Part shown: piece after piece, positions 38,601 through 50,600 of the stretch | How positions within the stretch are numbered: position 1 is the stretch's first letter | Layout: each line of letters opens with the position of its first letter | Assembly: GCA_914767715.1 (NCBI GenBank) | Contig: OU612066.1 | Span: 5,711,001 to 5,775,000 of the forward strand | Origin: Membranipora membranacea | Lineage: Eukaryota > Bryozoa > Gymnolaemata > Cheilostomatida > Membraniporidae | Reading direction: 5' to 3' | Length of the DNA: 64,000 nt | Notes under the pieces: model-generated | What the model was told of the DNA's origin: nothing | Seen by the model: only the letters and a program-made list of their open reading frames with translations | Databases searched by the model: none | Program-made: the position numbers and the translations under genes

Positions 38601-41600
38601 TGCTTTAGAGGGATGGTATTAATCAAATTTCAGCAGCTATTTTAAATACTTTTCACTATTTTTTCACTGCATGACCACACACACTTTCTTGAACCATATG
38701 GTTTGCAGTGGGATTTTCTCCTGTCTATTATTTCTACAGGTGACCAGTTCAACTGATACAGTAACATTCAGCAAGGTAGCCATTTTTCTCTCAAGCTGTC
38801 CTGTCCTAACATTTCTCTGACAGATGAGATATAATAATCATCAAAATTTATGTCTGTATGTGGGTTAGCGGTGGTTATGCTATGGTTTGAACCCCATGCA
38901 CACAGAAAATTTGCAAATTGAACTTAAAGAGGTGGATCTGTTGTGTCATAATGAATATTTAAATGAAGTTTGTCCCCAGTGCTGCTAACCACGTATATTG
39001 TACCAAAGTTTAGGTTTGACTACCTGGTGGGCTTCATGGTCAGGTGATGGTTATATTTAGTGTCTCCTCGTGTTGACCTGTGTCCTTATCCCTTAATCCT
39101 GACTTGTTAGCCACATCTGTCAATTGAATGATGTATTTTATTTATTTGATATCTTTAGAATGCGTTCCCAGTGACAGGCTTATTTAGTACGCACGTACTA
39201 TCACTGGATGCTCTACTCACTGTGCTGGAGTCTGTGGAGGATCACTGCCACACTCGTATCATGGCCGCTAAAAATAGTAAGTACTCACTCAATAGCCTTC
39301 AGAAAGTAGCGATCTCAACATAATGATATTCAGTTTCCAAGAATTTATTCTTGTTCATCCTGATCTGGAGTTAAACTTGAACATGAAACTGCTGTCTCAT
39401 GTGTTATCAGTATAACAGTGGTGATGCCACCCCTTCCCTCTGTACTAGAGGTTTCTGGAATAAGCCAATACAGATATTATTATTAAGCACGGGTGTATCA
39501 CTTCAAGTGAATCATGGTGGCAGCTACGGCTGAAACATCAAACATCAAACTCATTATAATATTAAGCGCAGTTATGTTAATGTGCAATGAATGTACATAT
39601 TTCTACATACAGCAAGTTGTATTTTTAGCAGATGAAGGCGATAAGAAGGCGGGTCCATCTATCGGCCAGTGGAGAAAACCTCAGATAAAGCCTAACAGAA
39701 TGTCTGATGATAAGACTGAAGTTCCTCCCCTAGAGCTGCTACATGCTAGAAAACAGCAGAAGCAGGTATCAACATAAACTCTGTCACATCATACTACTGG
39801 CCGCTTACCACAGTGCTAACGTTTTCTCTGTTAGGCCATTTTGTCAAATCGGCATCTGTATGATCTTGTGAACTGCTATTAAGAGCACAAAGCTCAAGAG
39901 CTGCATGGTCATTGGCCTGATATTTATGGTTAGCTCTGTAACGCCTTGTTGATAACCTTTGGTGAAAGCCAAACAGTCAAGCTAGGATCTGTCCCATATC
40001 TCTCATCCTAAGCTGCTCTACTTTTTTTCTTTTCTTAGGTGTATCTGCAGGCTATTGAGATGTTTAATCAGAAGCCTAAGACAGGTATAGCACATTTACA
40101 TGAGCAGGGTTACCTCGATCGATCACATGAGTCAACAGTAACCTTCCTTAAAGAGACGCCTCGACTCAACAAAGCTATGATCGGTGAATATATCAGCAGG
40201 AAAGACAACCCAGAGCTCACTCTTGCATATATGAAGTGAGTTAAAAGCGTATTCGACAGCTTTTGAACAATATGGATGAATAAGTGCAGATTTATTCTTA
40301 AAATCATGATATGGATATGACGCTAGATTTTTTATCTTTTCTACGACACTGTAAAAATGTAGTGGGAATCGGTCGAACTCTCATATGGCCAATAGGTATA
40401 AGGCAACTCCAAATAGTGCTATTGAACGCGTAGATAGCTAGTGTTAGAATTTCTCCTATGTGTCGGGTAATAGCAATCTAGACAAGTGTTATAACGGACA
40501 TCAGTCATAGAGTGTCAATTAAAACTTGGAGGTTGGGAAATGGAACAGGGAAGGAAATCATCTGTGCTGCCACCAATCAGGAAACACTCAAATTATTGAT
40601 ATAAATGTATGTTTATTTTGGTGTTGATATTGGTTGTAATATAAACGTGTCAGGTGGTATTGATTTTAATGACGATGACTTTGCACTTTCATAACTGGAC
40701 CTTCTAGTGACTGAAAGCTGACACGGAATCAACCACTCCTTGTAATAATAGTAGCACTTGTCAGGAGAGTCAGCACTCTATAAAGGGCGTCATATAGGTC
40801 AAGTTATTTATCACTCTGTTTGGTGGTAAAAGTAGCATTTCATGAAAATGGAGATGGCTCCCTTGGACAAATTTACAATAGCGTCTTGCTGCCAAGGTGT
40901 TCTATGTATCACAGTCAAAAAAACCTCTAAATTACTAAAAAGTTTCATCATTAAGTCACACTAAAAGAAATTGGCATGAGCAATCCATATATTAAGTTGA
41001 AACAAACAAAAGTATATAAATGTAAATGATATCAAGAACGATTGTTTTATCAGGAAACGTTATATTCAGTGAATGTCTTATCTGCTTGTATTTGTAGGTC
41101 TTTTGACTTCGCTGGTAAGCGATTAGACGAGGCTCTGAGGATGTGTCTGGAGTCGTTCAGACTGCCAGGCGAGTCTCCAGTTATCGAGTTCCTCATGGAG
41201 CATTTCTCCAGGTACTGGTTTGAGACAAACAAAAGACCATTCGCTGACGCTGACGCTGCCTTTACTCTCACATACGCTATCATCATGCTGAACGTAGACC
41301 AGCACAGCACTAACGCTAAGAAACAGAATATCCCCATGACACTGAAGGTATGTGGACTGTGTGATTATATGCTATATCTGTAGGGGTCACTTTCCAAAAG
41401 TAACCATCATGGTGATGCATGAGAAGGGGGGCGGGGGCTGAAATTATTCAGGGCAGCTGTGAATGACACTCAAAATGTGTTTAAAGCAGAACAACGAACG
41501 TCCATGACGTGGTAGTCACCTTACAAAAGATTCAGTGTAGATTCTTTCACTGAGCACTGAATACTACTACTAAGTAAGAGTTTTGACAACTCTGCCAATC

Positions 41601-44600
41601 TAGAAGGTATAAAACTACTCCGATAATAATAGATGTATAAATCAGCTAATAGAGTCATCATCATGGATGATAGGTCAGAGAGTTAAAGAGAACCATCATC
41701 CTGTATCCATTAGTTAGGATAAAACCATAGGTTGCAATGATTAACAGGCAACAGAATCGTAAGCAAAGAAAAGCAAATGACAAGTCTTGTAAACTTCAAA
41801 AACTCAAGCCCTAAAATGAGGCAGAGTTGTCATTAGCTGTAATCTTGTTTTGAGGTCTGCAGCAGTTCATACTGAGAACATTGGACTCATCTTCACTCTG
41901 TTCACTCTGTTCACTCTGTACCACCTCACACTCCTCAAGCTGTCTCTTCCTCTTCTCATCTCTCAGTCTCTTCTTCTCTCGCTTCTGGTTGTGCTCATAT
42001 AATATAGCATAGTTTCCACCAATGATTGCTACAGGTAGGGCGGTAAGCATGGTGCCCTTGATCATAAGGATACTGCCATAGAGGTAGCCGGGGAGGGTTG
42101 TAGGATAGAAGTCTCCATATCCTACGGTTGTCATTGTCACCACAGTCCACCAGAAAGCTGAATAAAAATCATGTGACACTTCAAGCACAGCTGCTCTAAT
42201 TTCTATTGATTGGTATGGATATCATTTATACATGTAATGGAACAACCACTTCGTAATTTGAAGCAAGACTTGTCACATCTGATAAGAATTAAATGCTTCG
42301 GAACCAATGTAACAAATCATTAAATTAAACTGAGGCTAGTACACAATGATATAAAAAAATCCATTCAATAGTACTACTATAATTTTAAACTGTTTGAAAT
42401 AGTATGTCAGTTTTAAGGTTATGATACCAGCGTTGTCTGATTTTGACATTTTATATATCGTTGGAAAGCTAATCGAACACTGATTCTGAAAATATTGGTT
42501 TCGGCATGACGTCATAATACATAATCCCTCACATACGAAGCCGCTTTGATGAAGCATAGTCTAAACAGGATATGCCAGCAGAATATGTCACTGCATATCA
42601 GTTTTCCCCGAATTGCGCGCAACAGAAAGCCCAAAAAACACCTAAAAAAGCCCCTAAAATTGGCGGTTTTTGGCATTCTGTTGCGTGCAATTCGGGGAAA
42701 ACTGATATGCAGTTACATATTCTGTTGGCACACCTTTTTTGCACTATGCTTCATCAAAGCGGCTTCGTATGTGAGGGATTAAAAAAAAAGTTTTTCTGGC
42801 CTCAGTGATGGTCCTTTTGACAGCATGTTTGGCGTCATGGAAAATATGAGCATTCTGACAGAGAGGGAAACTCCTAATATTATTGATACCAATGTCTTTT
42901 ATTAGTCATCACATGTAGCATAAGGTCTTCCCGAAGTAAATAACCTTTTCTTTTCTGTGTGTTTCACGCATCACATTGGATCTTCATCCATTTAACCAAA
43001 GCAACCTAAATAAGCTAATAAACAATGTTAAAAAGATGGTTTTTCCTCTGGTGCTTAATGCCACAGGATCCAGAAATTGCCCCTCATGGGTGCTTCAGAG
43101 GCTTCTTGTAAACATTAGGCAGTTGAAAGTATGATATGAACCATAGTATCTGCACCACATCGTCCTAAAAAATCCTCCTCAAAGACAATTATCCTGCCTT
43201 TAATCAAAATAGCACAACGCCATGACATGACGTCATGCGAAACCAATGTTTTCAGAATCAGTGTTCGATTAGCTTTGTTTCGATTCCTAAAATGTCAAAA
43301 TCGGACAACGATGGTATCATAACCTTACCGCAGATTTTGCGTGATCCCGTCGTTATTAGTGTGTCACTAAGCTGGGTCTAACTCACCTACTGGTATGCTG
43401 TCAATGTTTGGCTTGCGGCTATTACTTATAGCACTTCCACCGACCTCGATGTAAAAAATTATAGGTCCGGCTGTAAGGCAGCAGATTCCCACCGTAATAA
43501 ACAGCAGTGTAATATCCTTCTTACTGTTCCACAGCGCCAAAAGAAGAACTCTCAGTTGACTGCAAGATCAGAATCACAAATCTACCTTTATAATACATAC
43601 ACACATCATTATAAACAGTGTGATAGCCTTACGGGGCTAAATAGAATGAATGAAGCAGGAGTAAATAAAGATTACCAAGATCATGTTATGTCACTTGGCA
43701 TGAATATGAGTTCTGATAATTACCTGAAAACAGTGGCCAATACCAGCAGTCGTACACACCTCGTTGTAACCACCAACTCTGTTGCGAAGTCCAAGACTTT
43801 AACAAACTTGCACATTCTACTGTTGCCCAGAATACCAGTGTAGGGTGTTACAGATATGAGGAGAACGTTTAGGAGTTCTATGGTGGTGACGGTCAAATCT
43901 AATAAGTTGATAGATGGGAATAGTTTCCTCTTATTGGGACAGCATGAGACTCTAATGATCACTTCCAATGCGAAAAACGCAAGAAAACCATATTGAATAT
44001 GAAAAAAGTGAATAGTTGCTGTGGTGAAGCCACCATACAATTTATTCCCGGCGCAATCGTTGTGAAGCACTTCTCGGAGTACCTCTGCTGTCGTAAGGTT
44101 TTCTGGCATATTTGGCCATAAGACGGAGGGCAAACTTCTGATGGACAGGTTTATCATCTGGGCTACAACTACAATAACATAGAGCACTGCCCCAGCTGTT
44201 GCGGCTGTCTTGTGTTTGGTATATGGACCTTGTGGGTCAGTTAGGAAGTACCAGATGTGCTCTGCGGTGGTGAGGACATCACCTTTTGGCTCTATTCTCT
44301 TCTCAAACCACAGGAACTGCTGCTCCAACTCCTGCTCTTTCATATCTGTGTCCTCACAGCATGAGCTGATAGTATCCGTATCTATACCCCAGAATGCCAG
44401 CTGCTTATCAAATGTCTGCTGACACATATTAGATGGCTTATGTAGCTCCCCAGTGCGATGATATCGTAATACCTCCCTGAAAATATCATCATCTGCATCA
44501 AAGAACACCTCTTGTCCTCTGTTGTTCTTTTCTATCTGATGGCTCACTAGCTGGCCCAGTACTGTATTTGGGAATTTTTCGAGGGTCTGCGCTGTTGTTA

Positions 44601-47600
44601 TGAATCTCGTCCCTGATACATTTATTATGATACGGTTAACTGATCTGTCCACTGCTGCCGCTCTTGGCTTCTCAACAGAAGATTTCTGAAAGGTATCATC
44701 CATTCTGGCAACCAGACTGAAAATGACAAAGTATTCACTGCCCTCTTAATTTATCCCAATACCAGTATTAAATTTCAGTATATAATCAAGTTTTGGGAAT
44801 CGAATACTCAAGTGATAGGAAGTTCATGTTGGAAGTGTGTGAAAATATTGATTGGGCTCTCTGAACCCCTTATACAAAAATACTTTGTTTTTGTGGTTAT
44901 CATTTTTAAAATAAAAGTCTGACCATTGATTAACTTGAAACTTTATATCCGTTACCAACTCATTCAAATCCTCTCAAGTAGGAAGCTTCTATAGGCTCTA
45001 CTTATGTCTGATAAATATAGTGATTCTAAACATTGGTAATTGATCCTTGGTATATTATTATACTTCATGCTCATTAAAAATATAAAAAACCACTCAGAGG
45101 GATGATAAAACCATTAAAGCGCTTTGGAACCATTTGTTAATTTGTGTGATACATGAAAGCTGCACGGGTAGAGAGTGTGTTTCATATGTCAAAACAACGA
45201 TAGCTAAAACTCCTAACATTATTGTGAACAGCTATGCTGCCACAAAGATTGTATTTTATGTACCACCACCGCTTCTACCACAGACACCTTGCAAGGTTGG
45301 TTAGAATCGTGCAGAAGCAGTCTCTTCTCTGTCCGCTCTTCTCACACCTGGAAAGGGGCCATGTCTCATCGCTGCCCTGATTCCAAAATTATCCAGAGCC
45401 TCTTCCTTCCTGATTGCCATTTGTACTAATATATCTTTCTTCTCTACTCTTCTCCTCTTCATTCTCTCATGGTTGTAAGAGTAAAGTATCGCATAGTTCC
45501 TCCCTATGATAGCGACGGGTAGAGCTGTGATCATCAGACCAAGCATCATCACACAACTGGCTACTATACATCCCAGTAAGGTGGTCGGGTACATATCTCC
45601 GTACCCAACGGTAGTCATCGTAACCACAACCCACCAGTATGCTGAAAGACAAAACAACATTGATATGATATAGATTTAGGTGTGTCAACTGTAATTGAAG
45701 AAATTCAGCAGGGCAAATATAGCTAGTGGTTGTACAGAGTTGTACCCTTTTTAAAAGTGTGCAGAAAACTTCAAGATTGTATTATTGTTCAGATTTATGT
45801 GTACTTTAGAACATGTTATTGGGGTCCCAATATTTGCGGTCAAATTGTGCTTTGATGCAGTACTTGATTGTGATTGTGAATTGTTGTCTACTGTTTTGGT
45901 ATTTTGCCCCCACCTCTACCGCTATCCTACAATTCATTACATAGCATACATAACTGAAGGCCTTGGAATCTGATGGCGCCTGCTAGTCGGTTGTGTTTAT
46001 AGAATCAAAGAACTTCCATGTTCAGGATCAATCAGAGATCATTATATAACCATTGGTAGAATATGTAGTCTATACATCTGCAATGTGCTAGTGTTACAAA
46101 TTAGAACTTGTATAATAGCAAACCTGCAGGTATATGTGTGATGTTCACTTCTTCATTTTGAGAATACAATAGTTCTCCAGCGATCTCCATCATATGGATG
46201 ATAGGTGCGAATATCAGACAAGAAATGCCGATAATGCTTACGAGCAAGGCTATATCTTTCCTGCTATTGTATAAAGCTAGCAAAACCACCCGCAACTGGC
46301 TAGAAAATTGTAAAAAGAAATATCGCCGACTTAAAATTTATGTACTAGGATATTTCATTGATTAGCAGACATTCAGAGAAATAAGCACCTTCTAGACTTT
46401 CCCTTTTATATTCGTTGTCACTGTGTCCTCTGATGAGGCAACACTTTTAGACAGAAGTTCATCAAGAAGCAGTGTAACCTACACCGATAAATGTTTAAAT
46501 GTTGAAACAGTATTTAAAGACAAGACATGCATAGATACACCATATCCACTTCCCTGCTTTCAATTCACCGCTTCCAGTCATGTTTTGTTTTGTTTTGTCT
46601 CCCATACATTTTTAATGTTAAATGAAGACTCATATTGGTATGGAGAAAAGGGGTCCCCGTCTGTAATTATAACCTTTGATTATCCAACCAAATGAAAGAT
46701 TGCTTAAGTTTTTACCTGAAAACAGTAGCATAGGAGAGAAGACGAGCACAGCGTAACTGTACAATGATCACTCCAATTACTTCAAATATCAGTATGGCAT
46801 AGCAGATCTCCTTATGTGAAGGTACGCAGTTCAGTAGGCCTAAGCTTAGCAGTAATCCAATGGCGAGTAGTTCGTAGGAAGCTATGACAAGGTCTAGTAG
46901 ATTGATGGAGAAGCCGGTGAACAACTGACTCTTGTCAGGGCAACACGCTGAACGTATGATGATCTCAATGAAGAAAAAGAGAAACAAACATTCTTCCATT
47001 CCAAAGATATTTCCATGCACAAGATGTTCCAAGCCTTTGCATGGTGCGTCAAAATTTGCTGATAGTTGTTTTGCCATTGTCAGGTTCTTTGAAGGGGATA
47101 AAAATGAGTTTGAAGGTAAAGTGTATATTGCAATGTTCAATGTTTGACAAACTGTTGCAAGCATATAAAGGATCGTCCAGGCTGTAGCAGCTGTCTTACT
47201 TCTGGTGTACGGTCCTCGCGGATCCGTCAGGAAGAACCAGACATGTTCACTCCATGACAATACTCCACCTCGAGGTTCAAATCCTTTCTCGAACCATAAA
47301 AACTGCTTCTCCAATACAAGCTCATCTATATCATTGTCTCTGCAACAATCTTCTACTACTGCTTCATTGATTCCCCAGTACTCTAGTTGCTTGCAGAATA
47401 TTTTCTGACACATATTTTGGGGTACGTGCATCTCACCTGTGCGATGATAGCGCAGAACTTCTCTGAACACATCTTCATCAGCGTCAAACAAGAATTCTTT
47501 TTTAGTTGCTGTATGTTGTTGCTCTTGAATCTTTGCTAGTATGCCAAGCCTAGTGTTTGGAAACTTCAACAGAGTGCGACGAGTGGTCACAAAGCGTGTT

Positions 47601-50600
47601 CCTGATACATTGAGGGTTATTCGCTGGTTTTTATTGTTACCTCTACTTGAAGGCTCCTGCTCTATATCCTCCGCCATGTTTCAGCTCTTGCTAACAAACT
47701 GCTCAAAATGCATTGATAAGTCCATATATCTAGTCTATTACCAACCCAAACATGTTTATCTGAGTGGTCACTACCATCATCAAATCCACGCTGGCGGCGG
47801 AAGTTCAATGAGCTCGCTATAACTATGTCCTTAGACTAATCAAAGCTGTGCTAGTAAAGTTCTATACATACATCACATTCATCAATTTGGTGGCTGTTTG
47901 TTAGCGACATGACCAAACTGTTGTTGCTGGTTTGTCAATTTTAATGGCACAACATCCATGTTATCCAAATTATCTCTCATGTATAGCATGCAATATATAC
48001 AAGAATGTAATATTAAAGGGCAACCAAGGTTTCAAACAACTTCTCATTGATGGCCATTGATTAATAGCAGATTGCACCTGCTGCATGGGGAAAAAGACAA
48101 AATATAATTCGGATGATTATTCAGCCAGAATTCTTGTGAAACATTTCTTCCATCAGGTACTCAAACTCAGCTAAAAGAGAATACCACATAGCAGTTTCCT
48201 GTTCCTGTTATTATTTAGCCTGTGCTCTATAATTATTACAGCAAAGTCTTGGAACCTCCCCTAAACTGAAGTGCTACCCAGCTTAGAGTCAGCAACTACT
48301 TTGAGTTTTGCATCGCGTAATGCACAAAGCTGATGCTGTCCAGCACATTATTTGCTACCCATTAATGCATTGCTGCGAAACCTTGGTTGCCCTTTAAGTA
48401 TCCAGTGATGGAAACACAACAAACTATTGTCATTTATTATAACCGATGTTACAAGATATAACACCAGACGGCATGAAATTATACAATGATGAATGACTTT
48501 ATGAAATTGCATTGAAAAAATTATTAGCTTTTGGATCGAACTTTGATGCCTAAAGCCATAGGTACTATTAAATTATTGTGTATTATGCATGTTTATGTTA
48601 CTTGTTGATAAGAGTCATCTCCCTTGAAAAATGAGAGAACGACTCCAACATCCCAGTTGTAACTGTAGTTCACACCAATGAACTCCCTCATTGCTCACCC
48701 CAAGGAGTGTGGGCAAGGAGTTGGAAGTCAACTCCAACTACTTGGCGTGGGGCACTACCTGCTCACACTAATCTCATAACAATCATATGCATGCCAGATT
48801 CTAAATTTCTTCTAAAATACACATCATATTTACCCTGGTGAGGACCTATGATGTTGAAACTCCGTGTCTAAAGATGTATTTGGGTACGCTCTGTTAGGCA
48901 AGTAGTGCAGCTTGATTGCACATATTCATAACATATTCCCATACAGTAATATTTGGTCTGAACAGGATTTTGTCTATCTATTGTTATAAAGAAATGAATA
49001 TACATTAAATAAAAATATAGGCAAAGACAAAACTGGTGTACAAAAAAAAGAAATGACTATGTAAAAAATAATGACAATAGTCATAGTTGAGAATAGTACA
49101 CAATATTTTATGGCAACAACACATTGTTACAATTACAGTGCATAATGATGAGTGATGAGCACAAATAACAATTAGGCTTTCTGTAATATCTGCAGTAGGC
49201 TTTGGCATCAAATGTTAAAGCATTTGTGATCATAATGATAATGATATGCTGTTGTGGGCAATGACGTGTCTGTTAAACATGAATAAGTTTTTCCGCATTT
49301 GATGTTTAGCGTTGAAAAAACACCCTCTAATGTTATCAAATGTTGATGTCATATTCTGTTGTGTCAAGGTCGAATAATGTGCGTTATACATTAAAAAAAA
49401 TATTCAAGGTGTAAAATATTACCAAAAATGGAGAAAATGAAAGATGCTTCATGTTCAAGTATGGGCATCATTAACTTTTGTACCCTTAAAGCTGCTGTTG
49501 CAGCAGCTGACACACCTAACTGTTTGCTCACTGTCACTAGAGTGCTCTACGTCAGAGATCTCGCGCCGTCTCTTCTTGTCAGCTCTTTTCTTTCTCTTCT
49601 CCCGTTTCTGATTGTGATCGTAAAGGATAGCGTAGTTACCTCCTATGATTGCTACCGGTAAAGCCGTTATCATCAACCCCTGTATCATGATGAAACTTGT
49701 GTATATGTACCCAGGCAGTGAGACTGGATAATAATCTCCATACCCTACTGTGGTCATAGTTACCACCGTCCACCAATAAGCTACAAATACAACAACAGCA
49801 GGTTAGAGAGACCAGAGGGGGAATTTCTCAGAACTCATTTTCGATGGTTATTTTCAGCATTATCATACAGCAACGTCATCAGTATGACAATTAGAGATTT
49901 TGGAACTTTTGTGTTTTGTTGGTTTCACAATGATGCATTCTACTTCTAGATGAGGCTCACTTTTTATAGCTCAAGGGCTTTTCAGCAATAATTCAATATT
50001 TCCAGCGAGACAAAATATGATGTTGATAATTAATTTTTGTCTGTATAATCACTTCAATATTGTTGTATCCTATCCTTGCCAATTGATATGTGTATCATGA
50101 AAACATTAGATATGATGAATTACTGCTGACAACAAATGCACTATATATATATATATATATCAACTTGTTTTCCGTTTTGTATACTGAGATACGAGATATA
50201 TGTAGGTTTATGTCACACTTCTGAGGCTAATGCGTAATTCTAACCTGTTGGAATATCCACAAGATTGATCTGCTTATCAGGGTTCAATTTGCTACCACCC
50301 AATTCTAAAAAGTAGATCATAGGTCCAGTGACGAGGCACGCTATACCGATAGTGCTGATCAGCAGCGCTATATCCTTCTTACTGTTCCACAACGCCAAAA
50401 GTAAAACTCTCAGCTGGCTGAAAAACGATCACAACAAAATCGTTAATTGATGAAAAAAACTTGATTCATTAGGTTACCCACAAAGGAATTTTGGGGGCAT
50501 AAAACAAAAGTATTAAATTCTTCAGCATCAAACAAACATGGCTGTCTGTCCCATACTATTATTGCTATACAATGTAAGTAACCAAAGTGTTGAGTTTAGC

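Noticed and set aside
41042-41100. An upstream extension of the GBF1 Sec7 exon starting at the ATG at 41042
   Set aside because: A consensus acceptor at 41097 and the exact phase match to exon 16 place the exon start at 41098.
42546-42808. Two overlapping plus-strand open frames of 78 codons
   Set aside because: They lie wholly in the foldback transposon and read through its hairpin.
44210-47410. Plus-strand open frames opposite the channel exons
   Set aside because: They are antisense shadows of conserved T1 and S1 coding sequence, with no splice sites or family resemblance.
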